NCBI GenBank assembly: GCA_905182995.1
Contig: CAJJDP010000062.1
Coordinates: 434,001 to 498,000, forward strand
Origin: Paramecium octaurelia
Lineage: Eukaryota > Ciliophora > Oligohymenophorea > Peniculida > Parameciidae
Direction of reading: 5' to 3'
DNA: 64,000 nt
A program made the translations under genes and the position numbers. Shown here in pieces: positions 1 to 13,258 of this stretch (position 1 is the stretch's first letter; the number at the start of each line of letters is the position of its first letter). The notes beneath the pieces are model-generated. The model worked only from the letters and a program-made list of their open reading frames with translations, made no database searches and was not told the origin of the DNA.

Positions 1-885
1 CTATCTTCTTAATTTCTGCATCCCAAAATAACAATTGTAAATGATCTACTAGCAGTTTAGTAGTAACTAGCTAGACAAGGGCCAGCTACAGAGGTATTCC
101 CAGTTTTGATTCCTTTGAATCCTTAATACAATAATTTATTTGTGTTTTCCCATATAACATCTCTAGTAAATCCTTATTATAAATCTATTTAGTGTAATAC
201 CTTCTTCATCTTGAATTGTGGAGAAATGGATTTTAGTATTTACTACTTTCCGAAAGAATTCATCCTTTAACAATTGGTTGCACAGTTTCGAAACATCATG
301 AGCTGATGAGACATTATTTTTATTATTAAGTCCATGAGGATTGGCATAGGTGGTTTGAGTCATTTATAATTCTCTAGCTTTGTTGTTCATTTCTTGAATA
401 AAATAAATCAAAGGATTCTTTCCTTTAATTTTATTTTAATACATAGCATATATACCAAAATTTTCAGCTAATGTCATTGCAGCATCATTTCCTGATGGTA
501 ACATCAATCCATAAAATAAATCCTCAATAGAAATTACATCCCCTTTCAATAGATCTGCAGTAGTGCCACCAACTAAACTGGCCTACAGACTAACTTCTGC
601 ATATGTATTATTAGTTTGCACATTCATTGTGCGACACATATGTAGTACAACATAGAATGTCATGATTTTAGTGATTGAGGCTATTTCTCTTCTTTGATTC
701 TCGTTGAAGGAATACAAAATGTCGCCAGACTATGAATCCACAATAATCCATGATTTGGCTGTGATTCGAGGTGCCAAGTTCTTTTCATCTGCTCCAATTA
801 AATATGTATTTTTCACTTGTTATAATCTTTATGCAAATCGCTCCTCTTCTGATTTAGGTTTTTATCTAAGATGATTAGATTTCAT
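1..885 (-). CDS. Peptidase S11 (D-Ala-D-Ala carboxypeptidase-like), 3' end outside the window
   Basis: Serine-type DD-peptidase fold of the penicillin-binding-protein superfamily. All three catalytic motifs are visible: SITK (S-x-x-K, Ser70/Lys73), SGN (131-133) and, after a 28-nt intron (173-200), GIKTGNTS (the KTG box). The context ANPHGL, typical of S11, lies before the intron. Without splicing the KTG box is out of frame; with splicing it joins cleanly. The start is the first ATG at 885; no signal peptide is evident. In bacteria the family trims cell-wall pentapeptides. Ciliates have no peptidoglycan, so the substrate here is unknown: food or symbiont bacteria, or a repurposed hydrolase. 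The family call is firm; the role is inference. Confidence 0.9.
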
Positions 886-909
886 TTTAAATATAATAAT
901 ATTTAATTT

Positions 910-2583
910 ATGATAAGAAAAATAATATACAATTTTGTTAAGTTTCAAACCCTTCCCAAATAAAACAACTTCAAATTTTAAAAGATTCAACAAAATCAAG
1001 TCATTCACAAAGCCCAATCCACCAATGATTTGCTTAAATTTTATTAATCATAAGGAGGCTCATTGAATCTGGTCAATTTAGTGAGTTATATCAGAAAATA
1101 CACAGACTTCATGATTTCTAATTCTCAGGTTGACGACGAGTTTGAATTGCAACACGCCTATTCTGTAATGAATCAAGTGACAGAAATGATCCATACCAAA
1201 TAGTACTTGTAATATAAGGATAAGATTTCCGATCACAAGAGATCCTTCATCATGTTGTTGTCTTTGAGTGTTGAAATGTTTCAGAGATCTAAAGACCAAG
1301 AAAATCAGAACAAATTCTTAAAAAGTGCCAGATTAGCTATCAAATCAATCAAAGAAGAGAATAGATTAAAGGATTGTAATATTGATGAAATTAGCGTTCT
1401 TTTACGATGCATCACATAAATTAATGAATTGGTATTACGATGATGACTAAAAATATAGAATCCTACTGAAGAAGAAGAAATTGAATATTGGGCACTCATT
1501 GGAACTCTCATTAATCAATTAACTCCACATACTAGTTGCAAACTGTTGCATTCCTTATCTAAATTTAGAAGCTTTAATGAAAATCTAATTGGAAAACTGT
1601 TACATCCCCTGCAATACATAGAAAATAAGGATATCAATTAAAAGGATGCTATTAGTTTATTCTTCTCATTTAAACACATCAGCGATAAAACAAAGAAATT
1701 CGACCAAGTAATCTAAACAGTCTTTGTTTTCTTACAAACCTATATGATTAAGCAGTCATTTAAGTTGCATGTCAAATACATTGGTATGATCTACAACGTC
1801 TTAGCCACTCTCCCCTTAGAAATTAATTAAGACTTCCTAACATTTTTAGAATTATAGTTAATTTAGTCGAATAATTTAAGCATGTTGTGTTTAGCACATT
1901 TGTTTTAATTTTGCTATGCAAAACCAGAATTAAATCTCACCATCAATAAAAAATTAGAAGACAAGATCATTATATTTTTAAACGAATCATCTGAAATTGA
2001 TGACATCCCTAAGGCAGAATAATTCATTATGTTTTTCAACACATTAGGTAATCAATGTACACCAAAGTATATTGACATTTTCATTCCAATCCTGAAGAAG
2101 ATACCTATGAATGATTTTATTATTGGGAAAATGTTCTCAGGATTACTGAAGATTACTTTGGCCTCTCATTATTTAACAGAAATCACAGATATTTGCATCT
2201 AGAGATTAAAACAGTATGATAATGCCATTAATATCCATGCTCTTAATAGTATTTATAGAGCAAAATGTATTTAGAATGCCAAGTATGCTAATCTATTTTA
2301 GGAGATCACCAATTATTAGATTAGCAAGTTCAACAAAGAAATCTTCATTAAGGATTATTAATATTTGATCAAAAATAAGAAATATTTTGAGTCTTTTGAA
2401 TTTTTGCAAGTGTTGATAGATTTTTTAAAAATTTACACGTTTACTGGAAATGAAGGGAAGGAGAATAAAACAATTGTTAGTGAGAGGTTAAAGGAACTTA
2501 AAACCATGGTAGCCAGTGTAAAGAATTAGAAGGTCGAAGAGAATGCTGCAAAATTCTTAAATTAGTTTGATGAATTCATTTGA
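910..2583 (+). CDS. Helical-repeat protein, possibly mitochondrial, function unknown
   Basis: A 548-aa protein encoded by two exons. A 27-nt intron near 1430 removes two in-frame TGA codons, and the spliced length is divisible by three. The N-terminus (MIRKIIYNFVKFQ) is basic and lacks acidic residues, as mitochondrial presequences do. The rest is alternating amphipathic helices with no catalytic motif that I recognise. The overall look (presequence plus degenerate helical pairs) resembles organellar RNA-binding families such as FASTK or OPR proteins, but I see no RAP domain, so this is only a suggestion. It is divergent from the S11 gene across a 24-bp gap, so the two must share regulatory DNA. 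Confidence 0.75.
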
Positions 2584-2672
2584 TTTATGTATGAGGGAGA
2601 TAATAAGATTGGAATTAAAATTATATATTATCACTCATTTATATAATATTTTTTTTGAAAATTCTCATCTTC

Positions 2673-3724
2673 ATGGGATCACAATGTACAAATTGCAAAT
2701 GCGTCAACACAAAAAATGAGGTACTTAAAACTGTAAGCAATTCCAATTTATTTCGATAGTAGGATAATGTGACTTTAGCAACCTCTGACTCTTCTTCTGT
2801 GCATTAAAAAAAAATTAAAAAAGCTATCATCATTTAATCGTATTGGAGGGGTTACATTATTCGGAAAAAGTTGAAATTAATGAGACTCAAGAAACGTGAA
2901 ACTCTAAATAGTTATAATTCTAAAATGGATGCCAGCGAGTTTTTCTTTTCGTCTGGTGTTACTTTGAATCAGGATGAATTTCCCCAAGAAGACAGAGGAC
3001 CTCATAAGTATAAAGATGTCTTATAAGATTTAAAGGAGGAGCTATATATACGGGACAATGGAAAGGTAAGGCAAGAGATGGTTATGGGGTATAAATTTGG
3101 CCTGATGGAGCCAAATATGAAGGCATGTGGAAATATAATAAAGCTCATGGCAAAGGTAAATTTCAACATGCAAATGGCGACGTTTTCGACGGTGAATGGG
3201 AAAACGATATGGCCAATGGTTTTGGAATTTATCAACATTTCAATGGTCCAAAGTATGAGGGACAGTGGTTTTGTGATTAACAACATGGTTACGGTGTAGA
3301 AACCTGGTCGGATGGTTCATAGTATTAAGGGTTTTTTTAAAAAGGATTGAAGCATGGGAAAGGGAAGTATAAATGGGCAGATGGATAAGTTTACGATGGA
3401 GATTGGTATAAAAATAAAATACACGGTAGAGGAATCCTATAATGGCCTGATGGAAGAAGATATGAAGGAGAATTTTAAAATAATAACATGCATGGAAGAG
3501 GGCTTTATTAGTGGCCAGATGGAAGGAAGTATGAGGGCCATTATTTTAACGATCAAAAACATGGTTATGGAATATATTAATGGAGTGATGGTAGAAAGTA
3601 TGAAGGAGAATGGGAAAATGGAAAACAACATGGCAAAGGTGTATATATAAATGGAGAAATCGAAAGACCTGGAGAATGGTATCAGGGCAAAAGAATTAAG
3701 TGGGATTCAGATAGTAATGCATGA
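2673..3724 (+). CDS. MORN-repeat protein with IQ motif and N-myristoylation signal
   Basis: A 343-aa protein. It begins [10 protein letters not shown], a good N-myristoylation site with nearby cysteines for palmitoylation. An IQ calmodulin-binding motif ([15 protein letters not shown]) lies at about 52-66. A 20-nt intron (3008-3027) precedes the repeats; splicing restores the frame into nine MORN repeats (Y-x-G-x-W...G-x-G) that run almost to the C-terminus. MORN arrays bind phospholipid and scaffold proteins at membranes; with a lipid anchor and a calmodulin site, a cortical or ciliary membrane scaffold is likely (inference). Two shadow frames occur over the same repeats. It ends at TGA 3722-3724. 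Confidence 0.9.
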
Positions 3725-3882
3725 AAAACAAGTTTATCTTATGAACTATAATTAATTTAAAATTCAAATAAATAAATATTTATCTCGTAACTTAATTTAA
3801 TTAAATAATAATCAATTGAAATAGGTATCCAAAGAAGACTCAAAATAATGAATTAATAAAATCAGAAAAACCTCAAAACACC

Positions 3883-4311
3883 TCAATGCAAATTAATTTA
3901 ACCAAATTAAAAGGGTATGTTGTTCAGTAGTTATTTCTCACCCTAGAAATACTACATTAAGGGAAACATTTTTAATTGATTATTTCTTGTATCTGAATTA
4001 ATGAAGATTTTTAATTGCAACATTTAACATATATATTATTATCTAAATCCCTTAGGATTTATTTAAATAAAACTGTAAAATTTGCTTATTTTTGGCATCC
4101 CATTTAGGTTTTCTTTAACAATCGTAATCAAATTTACTTTTTCAATTTGTTTTTCCTGTTTCTATTGTATCGAATCTTTTACTTTGAAATTCTTGAGTAC
4201 TAATTTTATAAAAATAGCAGACTTTTATCTAAGTGGGTTTTACAATTGGAACAAAATAGCAATATGAGTTGAAATAAATTTTATAGATCCAAAATCTATA
4301 GTTTTACTCAT
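3883..4311 (-). CDS. Hypothetical protein, weak model
   Basis: An uninterrupted 142-codon frame when TAA/TAG are read as Gln, from ATG 4311 to TGA 3883. The middle is lysine/glutamine rich. With a single stop codon in AT-rich DNA, a frame of this size can arise by chance, and there is no intron, domain or other support. It may be a small gene, a gene remnant or noise. Confidence 0.25.
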
Positions 4312-4819
4312 ATTCTATATTAGTTTATCACATCTAAGACTAGGATTACCTTTGAGAAAATTCACCCATCACATGATGAAAATTGACTCAGAAACCAAGC
4401 AAGAATTACTGCATTGTATGAGTGTTCACATAATTCCTATATTCAGTTTAGAATTTCTAGCTAAATGGCCTAAAATTCAATTAATTATTTTATTATGCTT
4501 TTTTAATAAAAGTAATTTATAAAAATAAATAATTCAGAAAAAACAAGTTATTGTATATCATTTAAACTTCTATTCTTATTCTGAATTTCATAATTTTTAT
4601 TTAAAAAAAATAATAAGAATAAATATTTATTTTTTCTGATCTATTCGCACAATTCAATCTATTAATATTTTTGCATTCTTTTAATTATCAAAAGCATACT
4701 TATTTAAAACTACTAGTTTGTCTAATCTCAATCATTTAATTATATTTAATATTTTTATATATGGAAATAGTATATTAAAATTCTTACTAATATTTCCTTT
4801 ATAAAAATATTGTATGATA
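4312..4819. other. Intergenic, no gene seen
   Basis: About 500 bp of AT-rich DNA between the weak hypothetical frame and the 3' end of the coiled-coil gene. No convincing frame, intron or RNA gene was found. Confidence 0.5.
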
Positions 4820-7800
4820 TCATTTTATTTAATATACTGTTCTTCTATCTCCTTACATCAAAGCCAATTATGTCCTCAATGATTCAATTTCAGATGTGTA
4901 TTAATTTAATTTCTCTTTTAATGCTTACTGCAATCCTCTCAGATGATCTATCTCTTCGTCTCTCATTTGACAAACAGACCTCCACTTTTCAATCTATAGA
5001 ACATAATCTTAAATATTTGATTCAAAGTTGTATTCATTCTCAATCTAGTATCTAAGATCTGATTCTATTGATATTCTCAACTCTCTTTCTAATTTCATTC
5101 TAATTTCAGATTCAAATTGCAGTTTTTATTCATTAAATCTTTGTTCCATTTGTAATCTCAATTGATATTGTTCTTTCTTCATTTATTCAATTACTTACTC
5201 TTTGGTAACTGCTTATTTTTTCAATTCAAAAATCTCATACATCAAAGCATCAACATCCACAGCTGGTTTAATTTATTATTAAAGTTAGATAATCTATTAC
5301 TCATATTTAATTCTCATTTCCGATTCCAACTTTAGTTTCTCCTATTTTTCAATTTAAATTTATCTTCTCAATTCATTCAATTCGCTAGTAAATTTCTCAT
5401 TCAAAATTCTTATTTCCTGTTCCAATCTTATCTTCACACTCTTTTCCACTTAAAACTTTTGTTCATTGATTTCTTGTCTCTCATACTCATATTGTTTGTC
5501 TTTTTAAGCTAATTGCTTCTTCAATTCATATATTTCATACATCAATGCATCCACATCTATATTTTTTTATTTGTTCTACAGGTTTTCATACTCCTTCATG
5601 ATTTCCTAATATTTGAATTAATATTCTTAAATTTATTATTACTTATTTATTTGATCCTTCTTATAAACATCGATTTATTAAATCAACATTTCGATTTCTC
5701 TCTTCATTACTTGTTCTTATGATTAAAATTGATTAATTTGCGAACTCAATTGTTCTATCTAAATTTTATAACCATTTACATTACTTTGGCTACTCTAGTA
5801 TTGTATTCTTAATTAGTTTTTTTCCTTTTCGCTTTCTTCAAACTTTAATCTTATTAAATCATACTCTTTCCTAAATTACTCTAGTTCATTCTTCACATTG
5901 ATTCCAATTTACAATTATTATTTCAGACCTTATCTTTCTCTTTCTGAATCTTCAAAACTCATTCTTAATTATTGATATTCAGATCTTAATCTATCAAATT
6001 CTAGTTTCTGATTGTTTGCCAAAGTCAGTTATTGCCTTAGAGTCTAAATCTCTCTGTCACTTGATTCCAACTTCATTCTGAGCATTTCATACTCTCTCCT
6101 CAAACTCTCAGATTCCATCTTAATGTTATTGGCACTAGAAATCTGCTATTTTAATAATTGTCTTTCCCTATCGAATTCTTCAATCTTATACAACAATTAT
6201 TATTTCTCTTGTTCGATTAATATTAATTATTATTTAAGTTATTACAATGAGATCAATTGCTACCTCAAATTTTCGATTTCATTGCGTAATGATAAATTCT
6301 CTCTTTCCTATTCCTAGAATTTGAATACTAGAGAGTCATACTCCTTTTTGATTTATTCAAATTGAACTCTTTGCTATTACAATATTGTTAATTATTATCT
6401 TGCACCATCTCTTTCTTTTTCAATGCTTTCAAGTTTATATCTGTAATTTTATATCTCCCTCTCAAGTTCGCTTATTCTGAATTTGAATTTCTCATACTCT
6501 TATATACTTTATCTCAATTGAATCCTCTCTCTATCTGCATCAGCAAACTTAATCTACCATGATTCTAACTCTTATCTCATCATTTCTGACTCTTATTCTA
6601 TCTCCTAATAATCGTTGATTGTGGATCTCAAAAAACTGATTTCACTTTCGTATGTCTTGCATTTGATAATCCAGGTTTGCATCTCTGATTTCAATACTTC
6701 TACTTCACTATTGATTTGAATATTAATCTACTTTTTAGATTATATGTATTAGTTGTTGATTTCATCATATTTATACCTCAATAATTCATAATCTTTCCTT
6801 AAACTTTCATACTCCTAACCTAAATTATTATACTTAAATTAGAGATCCTAAAACTGTGTTTTATACATTGTCAATTCTGCCAATTGCTTCTCCAATTAGA
6901 TTATTCGATACTCAAAATCTTTCTTCTCCTTTTCAATTATTATCAATGAATCTCTTTGTTTACTAAACTAATCCAGACTAATTTATAAGTCTTAAATGAG
7001 ATTATCCTTTTTGTTTAATTCCATTTCTAAATATTAAATCTAATCCAAAAGCTCCTTTATCTTGACTCTTAATTAATTGCTTTCATTCAAAGCATATTAT
7101 TATTTCTCAGTTAATGCTTGATGAGCTTGTAAATCATTCTAAGCTTGATTCAACAAAACTATTTATTATTGAAGTTTTCCCTCTAATTATTTATTCCTAT
7201 TCTTTAACTCGTTCAATTCATCAATCAATTACTGATTTTATTATCTTAATTTCTCAATTTCATAATTAGATTATTAACTCTATTTATTCTCAATAATTAT
7301 TAATTGCTACTTGTACCTATCTAAATCTTGCTTATTCTTCATGTCCTATTATTTATAATACTCCAATTCTTAAAACATTGCATCCAATTCTTATCTCAAT
7401 TCATCCGCCTCTGATAATTACTTTTATGAATTCTTAAATGTAATCTACAAAGCACTGTAATTCTCATTCATCTAATGTAATTGCTGTCTTAATCTCTGCA
7501 TATCAGCCAACTAATCCTATAATTCCCTAATTTATCTCTCCAAATTCACAATCTTTTACTTTTCATTGTCCTAACTGGCATTCAATTATCCATTCAATTA
7601 ATCGATCTGATACTTCTTCTATTCGTATTGACCCAATAAGTTATTGTATTTACTCGTCAAATCATACAATTATCTTTGCAATTGTTCAACTTACAATTAC
7701 AACTCATCGATTTTTCTCACATATTAATCAGTCCTCATTTTGTCCTTTTCAGACTATTGCAATTGCATTTAAAGTTCCCTCAATTTATTCTAGAGTTAAT

Positions 7801-8822
7801 TATTTGCCTATTCCATTTCTCCGATGAATTACTAATTCTTATTTGCCTCATCCTCCAACAATTGCCTTTTCCTTGTAACTTGCAATTCATTCTATGCCAA
7901 CTGCTATTTCAATAACTAAATTTCATGAAGCAAGGCCTCCCTTTCATCCATCCACTTTTGTTAATCTCTCTGTAATTAATCCTTTATTTAGATATTTATT
8001 GTATTTCTTTGCTCAGAAATCATCCTATCCTAATCCTATCTTACATCATCCAATTATTTTTAATATTGCTTTTGCATCATATGCAATTGTTAATTCAATT
8101 GAGCTATTTGATCCTTCAATAATTGATTTTCTGTATTTGTTCCTTGGGCTGCTCTAGTTATTTGGAGTTGATAGCTTTCTTCCTTTGACATCAAGTCCCT
8201 GATCTACATCTCTAATTATCGAATTCTGGCTAGATTAGCTTAATTCTCCTATTAATAACGGTTTGATTCATCCTAGATATATCTGGATTTATCATTAATC
8301 GATTTTAATCGATAAATTTCTTATTGCAAACTTCTTAGATCATTATTTAGAGAATCGATTGTAGATTTCATTCTTTGATTGTCCTGCAAAAGAGATTGTT
8401 CCTATGACACTCCTCTCTGCTTGATATCATTCAAAGCCTAAAGCAACTATTCATTGTCTCTCTTGGATTTGTCTAAGTCAAAATTCAATCTGTCAATAAC
8501 TTGTTTTTATCTCTATATTTCTTCCTCATATTCCTTTATCTATTGATTCATTTGATCTAATGTTTTTTTCATCTATTGATTGTCTCTAAGCAACTATTGG
8601 AATTCAGGGACTACAGGAATATAATTACTAATCTAATACCTTTGGAGTTGGCAAAAGATTAGAGCTTTGCGATTTCACCTTTCAATATTTCATTTTCTCT
8701 TTCGATTTAATTGCAATCATGAACAGACGGCTATTGTTGTTCCTTCTTGTTCTTACAATATGAGCATGGACATGAAAATTAACTTAATTTAATTATGATT
8801 ATGTGTACTGCTACTGCTACAT
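4820..8822 (-). CDS. Large coiled-coil protein, 1315 aa
   Basis: The frame runs leftward from ATG 8822 to TGA 4820. Two introns near the 5' end (26 and 29 nt) must be removed: the first joins HVHAHI to PSVHDCN, the second joins AKLQSFANSK to the exon beginning PEFQQLL. After that the frame stays open for about 3.8 kb. It is almost wholly Gln/Glu/Lys/Leu/Asn rich with heptad spacing, so it is one long coiled coil, with a short N-terminus starting MQQQQYTQSQ. No motor, kinase or calcium domain was seen. Proteins of this build in ciliates are often basal-body, rootlet or cortical structural proteins; that is inference. Confidence 0.85.
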
Positions 8823-9379
8823 CTATGGTGTGTTGATAATTCCAAAATTAATAATATTTAATAAGAATCGAATTAAAAACTCACCCAAAGGATATTTCAA
8901 TTCATAAGATGATTAATTAGATACTACAAATCCATCCCTAATAGATTGATATTAATGATCAATCTATGATAATTCAGATAGAAGATAAGTAGAACATGTT
9001 TCATTTGAATATTATTAAAAATAAGCTTAAAATTAGTGAAAAAAATATAAGAAAATTCTTTATATCCTCTTCTCAACTCTCAAAAATATTTATTTTTCAT
9101 TATGAATATGCCTATGTCTACCAACTAACATCCAGAAAATTTACAAAATTTGAAGACCATTAGAATTCCAAATGATGATAACAATCTTCTGTGAATTGTT
9201 ATTTAAACTCTCCTTTAAATTCTCTTATCCTATTTAATTCATTGATAAATGTATCAGAATTCTACTTATATAGCTCATTTGAATAGATTCTTTTAAGGTA
9301 TTCTCTCTTCTGATACCTTTTATTAATTTAAAAATGTATATTATTAATACTAAAATCATTTTTATATTATTTTTATCAA
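8823..9379. other. Intergenic with a perfect inverted repeat
   Basis: A divergent promoter region between the coiled-coil gene and the next plus-strand gene. A frame from 8907 to about 9172 is open but short and not protein-like enough to call. It contains a 10-bp perfect inverted repeat at 8941-8950 and 8958-8967. Confidence 0.5.
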
Positions 9380-9946
9380 ATGCTAAACAGCAATTACTAA
9401 AGTAAAATATTCTTACAACCAAAACCAAATGATTTTAGCATATTTGATGATTTTGTCTAAAAAGCCAGAAAAATTTGTCGAACTCCACAAAAATCAGTTT
9501 CCAAATATAAGGAGAGTTCTCTTAGCATTTCAAAGTAAATCAAAACTGAGATGAATTGTGATACTGTTGAAACAATACGAAAATACGAATAAAACCCTTA
9601 AGTTAAAATGGACTCTTATTTGGATTAACAAATACACATCTCTCCATTTCGATTTTAATTACCATTACGATTAGAAAAAACTTAACATTTTACGTCAGAA
9701 AAAAAAAGAATACCTGCCTGTCTAACTTCAAGAAAACTTAAATCTAACTTAGATGGACAAATCCATAAATCTATTCAACTCTCCCAATTCAGGTCTATTT
9801 AATAATAAAAATCAGAAACTCCTAATCCTAATTAGCAACAATAGACTAAATTTCTAATAACAAAGTATTTTTTATCCAAACCTCTGGTGTGCATAAAATA
9901 AAATAAAAAGAAAAAAGAAAAACCAATTTAAATAGAACTATAGTGA
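9380..9946 (+). CDS. Hypothetical basic protein, 188 aa
   Basis: A single-exon frame from ATG 9380 to TGA 9944-9946. The product is lysine/arginine and serine rich, low in complexity, with short basic patches (KYKESSLSISKQ, the run KQNKKKKEK near the end) and many glutamines encoded by TAA/TAG. No domain was recognised. The composition fits a disordered nucleic-acid or cytoskeleton binding protein, but nothing specific can be said. The start is the first in-frame ATG after an in-frame stop. Confidence 0.6.
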
Positions 9947-10921
9947 AATTTTTGTTTATTTTTAGAAATCACAATTTTTATTATTATATGAACTCCCAAA
10001 TTGTGAGTCATTATTTGTTTCAATCTGAAAAGTTTCAATAATATTAAAAGAATTATATATTATTATTGTTTTCAATTTTTATACAGATATTTATTACTAT
10101 AATATGGTTATTATTTAAATAAATCGATTTGATTGAATAGTAGAAGAATTACAATGATATATAGGGAGTTGAATATAAAAATTTTATTTTTTGGTAAAAA
10201 AATGAATTTTTAATTAATGATAAGGTATATTGAAATAATAATCTTTTACTTTGGTTTATAAATTATATTTCAAGCTTGATTTTAAAATTTTTAACAGATA
10301 ATAATATTTAAAATAGATATATATAAATTGATAAATATAAATTAGCATACTTGGATATATTTAGGAAGGTAAAATTTACAATTTACCATTAATTTCCATC
10401 AATTAATCAATTTAGGTATTGTTAAATATTATTTTGATTTTCTTTATTTATCATAAATCAATAGCTTTTGAATAGTTAAAAATTGTTAATTACCAAATAA
10501 TAATATAAAAATAGAACTACTTCTTTCTGATTTGACATATTAAAATGAAATTTCAATAGAAATAACAATACTTAAGAAATTGGTTAGATATCATGAATAC
10601 TCCTGAATGCCTTAGTAATAAATGAATAAAATAACTCCTAATAAATTTATGATTCTAGATATAAAATTAATTTGTAACATAAATTTACTAGAACGTCTTA
10701 TTATCAATATAAAATTTGGTAATTTATTTATGCATTCCAAATAAGTTGATAATGAAATTGGAAGTAATATCTGAAAATGCTATTTTATAAAAAAAGGAAA
10801 GCTATATCACTATTAGATCTTAAGTTTGAGTTCATTATCTAAATTGAGGGATGGCAATATAACCATTAAAAATATTTTAATAAGTTTAGCAAAATATTTT
10901 TCAGTTATTAATTTGAAATCA
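9947..10921. other. Long AT-rich intergenic stretch
   Basis: Nearly 1 kb, richer in A+T than the flanking genes and full of TAAT/ATTA runs. No frame of protein-like composition was found on either strand. It is one of the longest empty stretches in this compact region. Confidence 0.55.
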
Positions 10922-12276
10922 ATGTATTCGAAATAAAAGAATCAAAAGGGAAAGCCAGAGTGGGTTTCATCATTTGTAGATTAGGATCGTTACAAGTTAT
11001 CATAGGCTGAATTGATGTAGAAGAAAATTAGTTTAATGTCAAAACATCGTATGGAGGCTAAAGATTAATGGCAATAAGTATAAGAAAAATTAAAACACAA
11101 TGTTATGGATGATGACACTTAAAAGGTTGTTATTTATGATTTACAATAGATTTATTTGACCGCATTGCATTCTAAAGGCTTGAATAATTCAACTTCAAAG
11201 AGAAGAAATTTAACATAAATGATTGAATGGGAAAAATCTGAAAGAGCCCATTCATAAAGTTAATTTAAACCAGACATTCTTGAATAAGCTAAATTATTGC
11301 TATAGGAAAGTGAAAGAGGGTCACAAAATCAGGATCCTAACTTTCTCAATAAAATTAAGTAGGACTTAGAAGAAACAAAATCATTTGTTGCAAAGGTATA
11401 ACTTATGTTCATTATTGTAAGGCTTAGAGATTGAAGAAACCAGAAAAAATATTGAAAGCGCAATCTGAGAAATCGGTTGATAAAAGCAAATAAGAAATAA
11501 AAAAGTAAACAACCAAATAAAACCAAATGAATGAAGAGAAGCAATAGTAAAGCACAGAAAACTATGGGTTTAATGGTATGAAAAATTTAGACAATGTAAT
11601 TTCATTTCTTGAAAATACATTACATTCGTAAGAAGTCTAAATTTCATAATTGAAAGAGGAGAACCCTTTTCGTAATGCAGCTTTGACTGATACAAAGACA
11701 ATCTATTCAGAAATTCCTAATTTTTCTGTTAATAACACTCAGAATAAATTTTACACAAAGGAGGAGAATTGCTTTGCTTAATAAACTATTGAGAATTTCA
11801 ACTAAGATACAAAGCAACAAATAAATCTGCAATTGCATAATAAGGAGAATGATTTTATAAATTCTAGAATTTAAAAGGAGGAATTTAGTAATTTAAATCA
11901 ATCCGAGATTCCTAAAAATGATATTCCAAAATATGAGCAATTCAAAAAGGATATCATGAAAATCGAAGAGCAACATCCAAATCAATTTGTATAGCAACGA
12001 TTGAATTTTGATAAGGTTTGCTTCACGACAAAGAATGAATTATCTTTTGATGATAACATAGATTAGTTGAGATAGTTACTCGAATAAACAAGACAAGAAT
12101 TAAATTAAATGAATTTGTAAGACTCCAGCATATTGGATTGTAACAATAGTCAAAGAGACATAAACATACAATTAAATTAGGTAGAACCTTTACAACAGAA
12201 ACATATAAATTACTAATAGATTCATAGAAAATATAAGAATTGCGATACTTTTGACATTAATGATCATTTAATGTGA
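10922..12276 (+). CDS. Hypothetical coiled-coil/disordered protein, 442 aa
   Basis: Two exons; the intron is 26 nt, just after EETKSFVAK. Without its removal a TGA follows at once. The N-terminal 160 residues are helical and charged (KKISLMSKHRMEAKDQWQQ); the middle is Lys/Glu/Gln rich; the C-terminal half is Asn/Gln rich and probably disordered, with some helical stretches. No catalytic motif. It is followed 76 bp later, same strand, by the SF-assemblin gene. A cytoskeletal role is possible from composition and neighbourhood, but this is only a guess. Confidence 0.8.
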
Positions 12277-12352
12277 TAAAATTAATTTATAATTGTTTAT
12301 TTTGATAAATAAAAAATTATATTAAACAGAAATAAAAATTATTAATAATTTA

Positions 12353-13204
12353 ATGTCTGAGAATATCTAAAATAGAGTATCATCAATCTTTGAAAAGCTC
12401 AACAACATCTCTACTAGTGTTTAGGATGAGTAAGTTACTAATAATACCTAATAGAAAAAATAATCGTTTTCATGCTATAAGTTAATTGATTATGGCTTTT
12501 GAGGCTTAATTGTAACATCAATCTGATTAGAAAGAAGAGAAATTTGCTTATATTGCATAAAAAGTTAGACAAATTACTGAATTTTTAGAATAAGAATAAG
12601 AAGAGTAAAAGTTGCATTGATATTTCTGTAGTCGTGAAAGATAAGAAAGTGAAACTTATAAATTGATAACTGATTTAGAAAGACATGCAAGAAGATTAAT
12701 AGAGCAGAATTCAAAAGATAGAGTAGAATAAGAAAAAAAAATAGTTTATTCAATTGGCCAATAAATTGAGAATCTATAATAGGATGTCATCAAAGAGGGT
12801 CTGGTAATAATAAAGTAGTTAATAAGTAGGCTTAACAAACATCTCATGAATATATTGATTCTTACTTAAACGAAGATTTGCCAAAAATAGCAGATGAGTT
12901 GTAAAATGAAATTACAGAAAGAAAAGACGTTGAAGAAAAGATATATCATTAATTTGTCGAATAACTCAATGACCTAAGGGAATTATTTGAAAGGTTTATA
13001 TTAGTTTAACAATGTAGAGAAAAGAAGGAAAGAGAAACAAAAGAAGAGGAAATTGTAGAAAGTCTGAGGGAAATTTCAGGAAGAATTTAAGAATAATTAA
13101 GAAAAACAAAGGGAGAAAGAGAAAAAACTGAAGAAACACTAGTCTAATTGGTTGAGAAAGTAATTGAAAAGTTAAAGAGAGAGATGCTTGAAATGAACTT
13201 ATGA
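12353..13204 (+). CDS. SF-assemblin / beta-giardin family protein
   Basis: Four exons (introns 25, 27 and 23 nt) give 258 aa. The N-terminus (MSENIQNRVSSIFEKLNNI) and the segment FHAISQLIMAFEAQLQ are the family hallmarks, followed by a continuous heptad coiled coil to the end (VEKVIEKLKREMLEMNL). SF-assemblins polymerise into 2-nm filaments that make the striated rootlets attached to basal bodies; ciliates have large families of them. Length and layout agree with complete members. All three introns are required to avoid TGA stops, and each keeps the phase. Confidence 0.9.
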
Positions 13205-13258
13205 TAAAATTTACATTAATAATTATAATTAAATTTTAAAGATTCATTTTTACTATCA

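Noticed and set aside
1078-1511. Minus-strand standard-code frames opposite the helical protein
   Set aside because: They are shadows of the plus-strand gene 910-2583, which stays open with TAA/TAG as Gln and one intron.
3078-3650. Plus-strand ATG frames over the MORN array in a second frame
   Set aside because: The repeats read as proper MORN units in another frame after the 20-nt intron; these are out-of-frame echoes of the repeat.
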